NCBI GenBank assembly: GCA_039105265.1
Contig: JAPFFF010000540.1
Coordinates: 1-20,340, forward strand
Direction of reading: 5' to 3'
Origin: Tritrichomonas musculus
Lineage: Eukaryota > Parabasalia > Tritrichomonadida > Tritrichomonadidae
Length of the DNA: 20,340 bases
This document shows positions 1-7,903 of this stretch, piece by piece. The notes beneath the pieces are model-generated. The model worked only from the letters and a program-made list of their open reading frames with translations. It was not told where the DNA came from and made no database searches. Each line of letters opens with the position of its first letter. Positions within the stretch are counted from its first letter, which is position 1. Position numbers and translations under genes: made by a program.

Positions 1-123
1 TAATAATTAAGTATTCTTACCAAATTTACTAACTTGGTAAAGCCAATTTGCCAAAAGTGCCAATTCTATTAATAAGATTAGCAAAATAAACAGAATAAGC
101 ATATTAATTCCTAAAAAAACTTG

Positions 124-137
124 TTAACACGTGTTAA
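124..137. repeat. 14-base perfect palindrome with CACGTG core
   Basis: TTAACACGTGTTAA reads the same on both strands and contains the E-box-type hexamer CACGTG. No gene starts nearby, so a regulatory role is not supported. It may be chance or a small cruciform. Confidence 0.4.
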
Positions 138-313
138 TATAATTTTTAAATTAATATAATTAAAAAAACACGATATGTTATTCATTAATATCTGATATTT
201 AAATTATACTCAAAAAAGCAATAGATTATTGTTTTAAAATATAAAAATTCCAAATAATGTACTCGAAAATCTTTTTTGATTTGTTTTGTTTTACTGGAAT
301 ATGACCTTAATTA

Positions 314-440
314 TAATATTAGCAATAATAGTAGTAATTATAAAAAGTTAAACTTTTTGATAGAGTAAAATATAGATATTAATTCAACTATATATAAGAA
401 TTTAGAAAGATTATGATTACTACTATTATTGCTAATATTA
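314..440. repeat. 30-base inverted repeat with a 67-base loop
   Basis: The arms 314-343 and 411-440 are reverse complements over 30 bases with one mismatch. The loop is AT-rich and has no reading frame. It could be a small hairpin-type mobile element or the remains of one. No clear target-site duplication was seen. The rest of 1-480 is AT-rich with nothing recognisable. Confidence 0.65.
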
Positions 441-480
441 TTACTATTTTTGAGATATATTATTGCAAAATTGAAACCAA

Positions 481-1298
481 AAACTCAGTAACACTTGGAA
501 ACTTTTTAAGGGAGCAGTCTCACTTTGAATTTTTATAACTTTTTCACAATTTTTGAATAGGAAATAAATTGAATTTTTTTCAATCAAAAAAATAGATATA
601 TACACATTTTATATATTATTGGTTTTCATAAACATCAGAGAATATATATATAAAGGCAAATCATAGAATTCATAAGACATGATAAATATTCCTTTAATTT
701 TTTGCATCAATAATTTTGATGATTATTATTTTAGACATATCTTTTAAAATAAACAATAAAATGAGTAAACATTTTCTCAACTTATAAAATGTTTATCTAC
801 TAATGTATTTAAACTGTATTACTTTTAGTTATCTCTATGATGTAATTTGCATAAATCACAAAAACCATACCATAAAAACGCTTAATTACGATGTAATTCT
901 TTCGATTTACCTTAAATGCATGATAGGTTTTTATATTTTTATATTATATTTATATATAATATAAATATAATTAAAAAAAGTTGAGAAAGCATTTATGTAA
1001 ATTATTGATTTTTCATTGAGATGCTTTTAAAATAAAATTATTCAAAATTACATATGTCAAAAAATTGAGAGAATATTCATCATGTCTAATGAATTCTATG
1101 ATTTGCCTTTATATATATATTCTCTGATGTATATGAAAACTAATAATATATAAAATGTGTATATATCTATTTTATTGATTGAAAAAAATTCAATTTATTT
1201 CCTATTCAAAAATTGTGAAAAAGTTATAAAAATTCAAAGTGAGACTGCTCCCTTAAAAGCAATTGATTTTTTTAGTGAAAATAAATGTTACTGAGTTT
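481..1298. repeat. Outer inverted pair flanking the 745-base palindromic element
   Basis: AAACTCAGTAACA at 481-493 returns as its reverse complement at 1286-1298. The sequence between these arms and the inner element (494-506 and 1256-1285) does not pair well. Without the inner element and one TA, this leaves a hairpin of about 71 bases with a 13-base stem, centred on CTTTT-TA-AAAG. This looks like a palindromic target into which the inner element inserted. The outer pair could instead be the eroded ends of the same element. Confidence 0.5.
509..1253. mobile_element. Non-autonomous foldback DNA transposon (MITE-like), TA-flanked
   Basis: The element starts AGGGAGCAGTCTCACTTTG and ends with its reverse complement. 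A TA lies on each side (507-508 and 1254-1255), as expected for Tc1/mariner-type insertion. The arms pair closely over about 170 bases (509-683 with about 1079-1253). Weaker pairing continues inward, for example TTTCTCAACTT near 775 against AAGTTGAGAAA near 980, so nearly the whole element is one large palindrome. It has no reading frame, so it would depend on a transposase from elsewhere. Its ends resemble those of the element at 19296-20118. The AG...CT ends and long arms also recall other superfamilies, but no duplication longer than TA is visible. Confidence 0.65.
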
Positions 1299-1417
1299 CT
1301 GTCCACCTCAAAAAGTTTATAAAAAGTCTATTTTTATTAATATTATTCATCATCTTTGGAAATATATCCAGAGAGCTGAGAAATTAAAGTAGCATATTCT
1401 AAGTATTAACACACTTA

Positions 1418-1696
1418 TAGTGGTCGGAATAATATGTATACCTTTGAAAAATATGTATACGCTTGATTTTCAATTGTTATATGGCTGTTAATTCAAAAAT
1501 TTGAATATATTTAATATGAACAATTCATAAATATCTCATTTAATATCTGACAAAAATCTTTTTACATTTAATAAATATATTAAATTAGGAAATAAAATAT
1601 AATTTCAAAGTAGAAAATAAAAAGTAATTAATTTCTTAAAGAGAAACATAACGTATACATATAATTCAATATGTATACATATTTTTCTCACCACTA
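1418..1696. mobile_element. 279-base mariner-like MITE with TA duplication
   Basis: The left end reads TAGTGGTCGGAATAATATG. The right end, read on the minus strand, is TAGTGGTGAGAAAAATATG. Both arms go on to paired ATGTATAC motifs, giving imperfect terminal inverted repeats of about 50 bases (1418-1467 and about 1649-1696). TA flanks both sides (1416-1417 and 1697-1698). The outermost TATA makes the exact edge ambiguous by two bases. The interior is AT-rich and non-coding. Size, inverted ends and TA flanks fit a Tc1/mariner-type MITE. Confidence 0.65.
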
Positions 1697-2073
1697 TAAT
1701 AGAATTATTGCTCCATTGAACTAAAGGTATACATTAAAAAAGTATTATTTTTCTTGAAAATGAGAAATTCGATACAAAAAATCGATTCATTCGTAAAGAT
1801 CATTTAGATTTTGTTGAAAATATTTTCTTCTAATGATAGAGTTTTGTATTAAATAAAAACAATATGTCAATGCATCTAATTTGATAGTTTTGAAAGCGAT
1901 AAATATATTAAACTACTTGGGTGTTTTGCTTAATTTATCATTATGAGCTTTTTAAAGGTGCTGAGCTTTTGTTTCCAGTTTAGAAGAAAAAAAAAACGCC
2001 CGTCGCTCTTTTTATACTGAAGAACAAACGCACATTCCTATAGAATATGCTTACCAACAGATGAGTTTACAGT
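1697..2073. other. Gene-free AT-rich stretch
   Basis: No reading frame of note was found. It includes an A-run with CGCCCGTCGC-type GC-richer sequence near 1985-2010. A 21-base segment at 1945-1965 (GAGCTTTTTAAAGGTGCTGAG) is loosely repeated at 2404-2424. The low-coordinate end may hold further decayed sequence of the minus-strand transposase scrap beside it, but no convincing motif can be read. Confidence 0.4.
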
Positions 2074-2241
2074 TCACAAATAAAATGACTTCAATATAAA
2101 AAATTCTTCAACTGGATTGAGAGATGGATACATTTCAATCATGGTAAAACAACTACTTTTTTTAGAGTTTGGGTATAAAACAACAGCTTGATTTAATAAA
2201 TAGGAGGTCTTCTTTAATGGACAGGTAGCTTTGCTGCAGTC
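2074..2241 (-). pseudogene. Probable Tc1/mariner-type (DDE_3) transposase scrap
   Basis: The minus strand is open for 55 codons between stops and contains MYPSLNPVEEFFILKS. This resembles the signature around the last catalytic acid of DDE_3/IS630-Tc1-type transposases (typically YSPxLNPIExFW/FxxxK). In that comparison the first Glu of VEE would be the catalytic residue. The open stretch ends 11 residues after that Glu and has no start region or upstream Asp motifs, so it is only a fragment. A further stop-broken stretch continues toward 1980 without clear similarity. It lies near two TA-flanked MITEs that such an enzyme could have mobilised, but it cannot be tied to either. The motif is short and the call rests on recalled family consensus. 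Confidence 0.4.
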
Positions 2242-2273
2242 TCACCTCATCGAACTCGATGGAAGTTTAAAAA

Positions 2274-2289
2274 TTGGCGCCATTCATAT
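2274..2289 (+). promoter_or_regulatory. TTGGCGC plus TCATA motif pair, copy 1
   Basis: TTGGCGCCATTCATAT closely matches a second site at 18206-18223 (TTTGGCGCTATTTCATAT), with one base inserted or deleted. TTTGGCGC fits the E2F consensus TTTSSCGC. TCATA fits the trichomonad initiator TCA-Y-W. Only a two-codon frame follows (ATG at 2314), so if this was a promoter its gene has been lost. The function is inferred from motif matches alone. Confidence 0.25.
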
Positions 2290-2318
2290 ATACTACTAAA
2301 AATATTCATTTTTATGTG

Positions 2319-2507
2319 CTAAAATAATTTTGAAAACGAGACATAATAAATTTTTGTTTGGGATTTTTTAAATTGCAAACTTTTTGAATGAACAACGTGG
2401 TTGGAGCTTTTTGAAGGCTCTGAGGTGCTTCCAAAGGTTCCAAATGGCTTTGAAATGGGCTTATGTATAGGCTTGGTGATAACGGAGCCTATACTATAAT
2501 ACTTATA
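2319..2507 (-). pseudogene. Open minus-strand scrap rich in Lys-Pro-Ser, unrecognised
   Basis: The minus strand is stop-free for 62 codons with no ATG. It contains KPIHKPISKPFGTFGS and a Ser/Lys-rich stretch after it. Base composition is visibly less AT-rich than the flanks, which in this genome tends to mark coding or formerly coding DNA. It lies on the same strand as the transposase scrap at 2074-2241 and upstream of it in reading direction, so both may come from one lost element. No domain was recognised, and chance openness is possible. Confidence 0.25.
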
Positions 2508-3052
2508 TCATCATTATGAATACGGGATTTAAACACAATAATTTGTCATTCTCTAAAGCGAACTTCGAATTAATCATTAATGTTTTTTCATAATTATTAA
2601 TGACATCAATAACATAAGATACATCAATTATTTAATCAACTTTCTTCTCAATTATTATGATGTAATGAATTTCAACAGAAGCCTCAACATATTATACATC
2701 CTTACATTCAATGTCATCTATTATTTTCAGATCTTTTCACTTATGCTAGTAAAATTATTATTTTACTTGAGAAAAATATGAAGAAGTGCTCTGAAATCAG
2801 AAATAAGTAATTTAATTAACAGTAATTTCAGTAATGTTTGCATATTGGGATTTATATATTTACTAAATTTTCTCTTTCAAAAATTGATCTTCTGATGGTG
2901 TTTTAAATTTTCAGACTTTATAAGAGGCAAATTGATCATGAAAAAGAAATTTATTGCAAAGAATTAAGAATTTTTTAATTACTTACAGTTGGTAATACCA
3001 GCTAACAACACAGCTTGTATTTTTTACATTTTATTTATGCTCAGATATTTCA
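2508..3052. other. Gene-free AT-rich stretch
   Basis: No open frame, RNA gene or repeat of note was found. A sequence close to the trichomonad intron 3' end motif (GCTAACAACACAG, 3001-3013) is present. It has an extra base compared with the ACTAACACACAG consensus, and no GTAYGT donor was seen upstream. Confidence 0.4.
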
Positions 3053-3205
3053 ATGGAGTCCAAGAAAGCTAAATGGTTCCTTTCATAAGATCAGAATGTG
3101 GCTAAATGATTTATTGCAATCCCTGAATCTAATGCTAATCTCGGGCATGAGCGTCTAAAAGCATGCGAATACGCTCAAAATAATGGCTTGCGCAAAATAA
3201 AATAA
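3053..3205 (+). pseudogene. Broken small host-like gene, unrecognised
   Basis: The frame from ATG 3053 to TAA 3203-3205 gives 50 codons that look protein-like but include in-frame TAA (codon 12) and TGA (codon 19). The first block reads MESKKAKWFLS. After the stops it continues with a mixed, charged sequence such as NANLGHERLKACEYAQNNG. Use of G and C rises across it compared with the flanks. The look is of a small helical, possibly DNA-binding, protein of trichomonad type, but no family can be named. Reading TAA and TGA as sense is unlikely, because the intact neighbouring genes use them as stops. Confidence 0.4.
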
Positions 3206-3761
3206 TGGTTTAAAAACTCTCTAATATTAATACTCTTGTATAATCCTAGTATAATGTCTTATTTACACTACTCTTGATAAAATCAAATTTATTTATATCT
3301 AACAGATATTTTTTGATATATTTTATATTTTATATTTATTAGTTCTTTTTTATTTACTCGATATTAGTATTAATTGATTTTTTTTATATAAATATCTATT
3401 TTCAAAAGTAAATCCTAATATATATCCACTTTTTGGTTGTGACAATTAAGAAAATAATTCAAAATTTCTCTGACATTTTAATAATAAATGTCCAAACGCC
3501 AGCATTTGAAATCAAAGATAAAAATCTTATAAATTTAATTGAAATTTAAATGCTATATCAACACAAATATATATATATATATATATCATAATTTTAAATT
3601 GTTTTATTTATTAGTTTCAAGGGATTAGTAAGCTTTGTGCTTTCTGAAATATTCATAAAGTAATATTTATAAGAACTCATTGAATTTTATCTTTTGAAAT
3701 AGTAATTGTAAACGTTTTTTCTATATTTTATATATATTCTTATTTTCAAGCATGTTTCATA
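3206..3761. other. AT-rich upstream region with a TA microsatellite
   Basis: The stretch has no reading frame. It contains a run of TA dinucleotides at about 3567-3587. TCATA at 3757-3761 fits the degenerate trichomonad initiator TCA-Y-W and lies about 80 bases before the ankyrin gene. A five-base match is weak, and initiators are usually closer to the start codon. Confidence 0.35.
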
Positions 3762-3816
3762 TTTTTAAACGTATTACGTATTTTTAAACGCATTATGTAT
3801 TTTTAAACGTATTTTA
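3762..3816 (+). repeat. Three tandem 19-base units before the ankyrin gene
   Basis: The unit TTTTTAAACGTATTACGTA (3762-3780) recurs with two changes at 3781-3799 and in shortened form at 3800-3816. The array ends 24 bases before the ATG at 3841. Its place suggests a promoter or 5' leader element, but no factor can be named. Confidence 0.6.
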
Positions 3817-3840
3817 CTTTTTAATTTGTTTTTGCTATAA

Positions 3841-5043
3841 ATGTTTCAGCAAGCCTCAACAAATAATGCTATTTTCGTGACGCCAATGAAAAATATTCAA
3901 TCTATTATTCTCAATTTTATTAAGAATAGCGATGATAATGAAGAAAATTATCAAATCATTATAGATTATTTAGAAAATCAGAAAATTCGAGAAAATATTA
4001 ATAAAACAAAATCAGTACTAATACTACTTTTAAAAATTACCAACAACCATCACCGCGAAACAGATTTTTATGGAAAAGTTTTGAAAATAATTATATATTT
4101 TGAGAACCAAATCATTAATTATTTTTCAAATCTGGAAATTTTTAATATTTTTAAGAGTAACAAGAGAATTCTTCTATTTCTAATTGAAAAAAAAATGTTG
4201 TTATTTAATGAATTGATATGCAAGCAAATAACTACAGAAAAATTTATCACAGCAAAATATCTACAATATTTTTCTTCTGAAATCAAACCATTTATTTCTG
4301 AAGCATGGTTTAAAGATAATACTAATATAGATGATGATTTAATTCAAGAAATCAATGAGAAAAAATCAGAAAATTTTTATACTCAAAGAAAGAAAGGTGA
4401 AAATAACAGTCTTATATGTAAATTGGTACGAAAAGATTTGATTGACGAATTTATCAATTATGCCCGTTCAAATAATATTCAGCTAAACCAAACAATTTCT
4501 TTATCAATATATGAAACTAATTCTTTTTTAATTAAAACAAAACAAACTTCTTTAATAAATTACGCTGCTTTTTTTGGATCTATTCAAATTTTTAAGTTTC
4601 TGATCCAAAATGGTGTCAAATTAACCTCATCGACTTGGCTATATGCTATTCACGGCAACAATATGGGAATAATTAATATTCTTGAAAATAATCATATTAG
4701 GCCTGAAGATGAAACATATCATAAATGCCTATTGGAGTCAATTAAATGTTACCACAATGAGATTGTTCTTCATATTAGAAGAAATTATTTCAATGATGAA
4801 GAACTTTCAAATGATGTTTTACGATATTGTTCAAAACATTATAATTATTCTTTTGTTAGTCAACAATATATAAGTAATACGAATGACTTATCTAATCATA
4901 TACTTTATAATCATATTGATACAAATTGCAATAATGATTCAAATAAGAATTCGATGAATAAAAATAGAAAATTGTTAAAAAATCCTCTTGCTATAAATCC
5001 AATTTATAATTCGTTTTTATTTTCGAACAATAATCAAAATTGA
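3841..5043 (+). CDS. DUF3447/ankyrin-repeat protein, trichomonad type
   Basis: The 400-residue protein belongs to the large trichomonad ankyrin family with an N-terminal DUF3447-type helical region. Residues 16-180 hold the conserved block with NYFSNLEIFNIFKSNKRILLFLIEKKM at residues 93-119. Ankyrin-like units follow at about 236-263 (SLINYAAFFGSIQIFKFLIQ), 264-290 (WLYAIHGNNMGIINILE) and 292-318 (CLLESIKCYHNEIVLHIRR). The tail (about 350-400) is Asn-rich and less conserved. The natural start may be Met16 (3886), because family similarity begins at MKNIQSIILNFI; Met1 is kept as the first ATG after the 19-base repeats. Ankyrin folds usually bind proteins, and the partner is unknown. No membrane segment or signal peptide was seen. 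TGA ends the gene 106 bases before the transposase start. Confidence 0.85.
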   Translation: MFQQASTNNAIFVTPMKNIQSIILNFIKNSDDNEENYQIIIDYLENQKIRENINKTKSVLILLLKITNNHHRETDFYGKVLKIIIYFENQIINYFSNLEIFNIFKSNKRILLFLIEKKMLLFNELICKQITTEKFITAKYLQYFSSEIKPFISEAWFKDNTNIDDDLIQEINEKKSENFYTQRKKGENNSLICKLVRKDLIDEFINYARSNNIQLNQTISLSIYETNSFLIKTKQTSLINYAAFFGSIQIFKFLIQNGVKLTSSTWLYAIHGNNMGIINILENNHIRPEDETYHKCLLESIKCYHNEIVLHIRRNYFNDEELSNDVLRYCSKHYNYSFVSQQYISNTNDLSNHILYNHIDTNCNNDSNKNSMNKNRKLLKNPLAINPIYNSFLFSNNNQN

Positions 5044-5149
5044 CAATCGAAGCATATTGTAATCTGTCAATAAAAAAAGTATTATAACAAATAATGATTT
5101 AACCAGTTCAATCAATTTGCCAAACAGCAATATTGTAAATGCAAACAGT
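5044..5149 (+). other. Short spacer between ankyrin and transposase genes
   Basis: The spacer is 106 bases long and includes most of the first 108-base repeat unit (from 5075). The transposase frame is open back to a TAA at 5060-5062 but has no ATG before 5150. TTG at 5117 is unlikely as a start in a eukaryote. No convincing initiator or poly(A) motif can be read here. Confidence 0.5.
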
Positions 5150-5441
5150 ATGAACAACAATAATAATTCATTCAATACGAATAAAAGTATTATAACAAAT
5201 AATGATTTAACCAGTTCAATCAATTTGCCAAACAGCAATATTGTAAATGCAAACAGTATGAACAACAATAATAATTCATTCAATACGAATAAAAGTATTA
5301 TAACAAATAATGATTTAACCAGTTCAATCAATTTGCCAAACAGCAATATTGTAAATGCAAACAGTATGAACAACAATAATAATTCATTCAATACGAATAA
5401 AAGTATTATAACAAATAATGATTTAACCAGTTCAACCAATA
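5075..5441 (+). repeat. 108-base coding tandem repeat, about 3.4 copies
   Basis: Units start at 5075, 5183, 5291 and 5399. The first three look identical at the base level and the fourth diverges after about 40 bases. Each unit is 36 codons, so copy number can change without a frameshift. Each full unit carries an in-frame ATG (5150, 5258, 5366), so the start codon itself lies inside the repeat. The encoded residues are mostly Asn, Ser, Thr and Ile. Base identity suggests recent expansion. Confidence 0.95.
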
Positions 5442-7753
5442 TGATAAATAACAACAGTTCAAACCAGAATACATTTTTTACTTATGACAATTTAAGGAAA
5501 TTAAAATTTTATGATGGAAATGTGTTTTTTAATTTCTTACAAAATAAAGCTAATATCGAAGGTTTTAAAATATCAACAAATTATGCTAAAGATGATCGAT
5601 TTTTTATAGTTAACTGCTGGAAACATTCGAAATCAAATATGAATCCTTGCAAATTCCATATAAATATTCAAGCATATGATTATAAAACACCAAATAAATA
5701 TTATAAGATAACAAATAATTTTTTTTTGCAGCATAATCATCCTATAAACCCAATATCATTCGCTCATTGCATTATAAATGATGATACCAAAAATGTTATT
5801 AAAAATATGTCCAAAGCAAATATCAATTCAACCAAAATATCTGAATTTCTATTTTATGATAAAAACATCAACATAACAGCAACCCAAGTCTCATCTATTA
5901 CAGCACCAAAAATCCAAAAAGAACAAAACTTGGAAACAGATTTATTGATAAATAAAATGGTGAATGAAAAGGGAAGTTATTTTGTTTTCCCACCAGAAGA
6001 AATTGGGAAAACTAATTACAGGAGAGGTGTAGCCACATTTACTCAAGAAGAAATGAAAAATCTTCAAAATTTCGGTGATTTCGTTTGCATAGACCCAACG
6101 TATAGAGGTTTAAAGAACAATTGGACCATGATTCCTATCAGCCTTATAGGAAGAAATCGTGAATTAAGATCTGGTGGCATTGTATTTTGTTCAAATGTAA
6201 CCTCAGATATTTTCGAATGGATCATGAAACTTTTAGCATACAAACTTCCATCATCAAATATGATCAAAACAATATGTTCAGATGATGATTTAATGCTTAA
6301 TTCTGCCTATCATAATCTCAAAAATGATCCAAAGTGTTCCAAAATTGCCAGAATAGTATGCATTTGGCATAAGCTGTGCTTATTCACTGATATTGTAAAT
6401 CAGATGAGCATACCAAAAGCTGAAAAAGATATATTAATTCATAAATTTCATGAGCTAGTGTTTACAAAGAACACAGAAAAATGTTTAACATTAATAAGTG
6501 AACTGAAAAAGTTTGATAATATAAATGAATTCTTTAATAAATCATTCAAAGATAGATTGGGAACGTCTACCAAAGCTTTTACAAAGAATGTATGGTCTCT
6601 TGGTTATCTTTCAAACATTTTTTCGGAATGTAATAATTCAAATATTAAAAATTTATGTGGTTCCCATTTGTTATCACTTGTAGACATGCGAAATATTATT
6701 ACACGTGCAGATCAAAGACGTATGATGAATCGAGAATATTTCAAAGGTCGAAACCTGTGCAAAATATCAGATAAACGTATATTTGAATTCATGAAAGAAT
6801 TTAATATTGAAAGACGAATAAGTGAATCTATTATAGGATCACTTCAAAAAGCAGAAGATCCTGAAAAGGAGTTCCTAGAAAAAAAAAAAGAAGGAGAATG
6901 GAAAATCTGTGTAAAGAAAACAGGAGATTCTTTTATCGTTACCAAGAACGATCATTGGGAATGCAGTTGTGGTAAGATTACCACAACTGGACTACCATGC
7001 TCTCACATTATTAAAGTTTTCATTGAAAATAAAATTGATCTAAAAATATGTAAAGATATAATTTCTAAAAGATGGATATTAAGTGAAATAGAATATACAG
7101 AATGCCAAATTAATGAAAAAAATGAAATTCCTTTTATAAATTTAAATGCGAAGCATGGATCAAGATCAAAAAAAAAGAGGTACTTAGATATCGCGGCTGA
7201 ATGCAAAAGCTTGGCTGAGCTCGGGTGTCAAAGCAATGAAAACTATAAAAAAGTTATGACAACTTTGCATGATCTAGAAAATGAACTTTTAGGCATTCCA
7301 AAAGTCCAAGAGCCTTATGGAAAAAGGGCGGGAAGACCAAAAGAAGGAAGATATAAAAGGCAAAGAAAAAGCGAGAAAAATAAGAAAGAGAAAAAAGTTA
7401 AATGTCAGATCTGCAATGATAATCATGATACAAAGAATTGTCCAAATTTAAATGAAATACGAAAATTTATCGATTTCAGTCCATTAAAAGATAAGATGGC
7501 AAAAAGACATTGCATAATTTGCAACGGGGCAAAACATTTTGCTAGAACATGCCCTGCATTAAAAAAATGGCAACAATTGCAGCAAGAAAAAAATGTAAAT
7601 GAAGATGAATATGAAGAAAGTAATAGCTATAGTGTTAATGAATATGATAATGAAATCATTAAATACAAAGAAGGCAACAATGAATATGAAGATAACGACA
7701 ATGATGATAACGACAACAATGAATATGAGTATGAATATGGATATTATGATTAA
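5150..7753 (+). CDS. Mutator-like (MULE) transposase with SWIM and zinc-knuckle fingers
   Basis: The 867-residue protein would cut and move DNA as a nuclear DDE transposase. In order: Asn-rich 36-residue repeats (1 to about 95); a FAR1/WRKY-GCM1-like zinc finger (Cys156, Cys167, His195, His197 in HNHP); a MULE DDE core with Asp315 (CIDPTYRG), Asp378 (ICSDDD), the Cys404-x2-His407 insert (CIWH) and probable catalytic Glu493 (FSECNNSNIK); a SWIM finger (Cys605, Cys607, Cys617, His619); an AT-hook-like GRPK at 728-731 within a basic stretch; two zinc knuckles (752/755/759/764 and 788/791/796/801, the first one residue short in spacing); and an Asp/Glu/Asn-rich acidic tail. Every expected part is present and the frame is unbroken, so it may be active or domesticated. 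ATG 5150 is the first in-frame ATG after the upstream stop. No terminal inverted repeats are evident around it. Confidence 0.9.
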   Translation: MNNNNNSFNTNKSIITNNDLTSSINLPNSNIVNANSMNNNNNSFNTNKSIITNNDLTSSINLPNSNIVNANSMNNNNNSFNTNKSIITNNDLTSSTNMINNNSSNQNTFFTYDNLRKLKFYDGNVFFNFLQNKANIEGFKISTNYAKDDRFFIVNCWKHSKSNMNPCKFHINIQAYDYKTPNKYYKITNNFFLQHNHPINPISFAHCIINDDTKNVIKNMSKANINSTKISEFLFYDKNINITATQVSSITAPKIQKEQNLETDLLINKMVNEKGSYFVFPPEEIGKTNYRRGVATFTQEEMKNLQNFGDFVCIDPTYRGLKNNWTMIPISLIGRNRELRSGGIVFCSNVTSDIFEWIMKLLAYKLPSSNMIKTICSDDDLMLNSAYHNLKNDPKCSKIARIVCIWHKLCLFTDIVNQMSIPKAEKDILIHKFHELVFTKNTEKCLTLISELKKFDNINEFFNKSFKDRLGTSTKAFTKNVWSLGYLSNIFSECNNSNIKNLCGSHLLSLVDMRNIITRADQRRMMNREYFKGRNLCKISDKRIFEFMKEFNIERRISESIIGSLQKAEDPEKEFLEKKKEGEWKICVKKTGDSFIVTKNDHWECSCGKITTTGLPCSHIIKVFIENKIDLKICKDIISKRWILSEIEYTECQINEKNEIPFINLNAKHGSRSKKKRYLDIAAECKSLAELGCQSNENYKKVMTTLHDLENELLGIPKVQEPYGKRAGRPKEGRYKRQRKSEKNKKEKKVKCQICNDNHDTKNCPNLNEIRKFIDFSPLKDKMAKRHCIICNGAKHFARTCPALKKWQQLQQEKNVNEDEYEESNSYSVNEYDNEIIKYKEGNNEYEDNDNDDNDNNEYEYEYGYYD

Positions 7754-7903
7754 TTTGTTTAATTACAAAATATTATATAAAAAGCAAGTTTCCCCTTGAC
7801 GTTATTCAATTAATTTTTTGTTATAATTATTATTGTTTATTTGGAAGATTTGATTATTTTTAAATTTTTGAAAATATAAATGTATTATGATTTTAAGTAA
7901 TTA
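7754..7903. other. Spacer between the transposase gene and the satellite
   Basis: This is 150 bases of AT-rich 3' flank. A less AT-rich motif, CAAGTTTCCCCTTGACG at 7785-7801, shortly follows the stop codon. It was compared by eye with sequence upstream of the gene as a possible transposon end, and no inverted partner was found. Confidence 0.5.

Noticed and set aside
2236-2245. GCAGTCTCAC shared with the end of the 509-1253 element
   Set aside because: Only ten bases match, the surrounding bases differ, and there is no TA flank or partner end.
3001-3013. Intron acceptor motif before the 3053 frame
   Set aside because: GCTAACAACACAG has an extra base compared with the known trichomonad motif, and no donor site was found upstream.
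4682-4873. 63-codon plus-strand frame inside the ankyrin gene
   Set aside because: It is an overlapping out-of-frame shadow with low-complexity Ile/Met content.
5117-5149. TTG at 5117 as start of the transposase
   Set aside because: Non-ATG starts are rare in nuclear eukaryotic genes, and ATG 5150 is the first in-frame ATG after the upstream stop at 5060.
5017-5454. 145-codon open frame on the minus strand with hydrophobic repeats
   Set aside because: It is the reverse-strand shadow of the 108-base repeats in the transposase start region. A 108-base period keeps any frame open, and its Leu/Phe/Ile repeats are simply the complement of Asn/Lys-rich codons.
6064-7206. Minus-strand frames of 67 codons within the transposase gene
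   Set aside because: They lie opposite conserved transposase sequence and show no features of their own.
3841-7753. Ankyrin and transposase frames as a single intron-joined gene
   Set aside because: They are in different frames, the ankyrin frame ends in TGA before the repeats, and no GTAYGT donor or ACTAACACACAG-type acceptor was seen between them.
7599-7799. 66-codon Met/Asn/Thr-rich plus-strand frame at the transposase 3' end
   Set aside because: It is a shifted reading of the acidic Asp/Glu/Asn tail, and its composition follows from that repeat.
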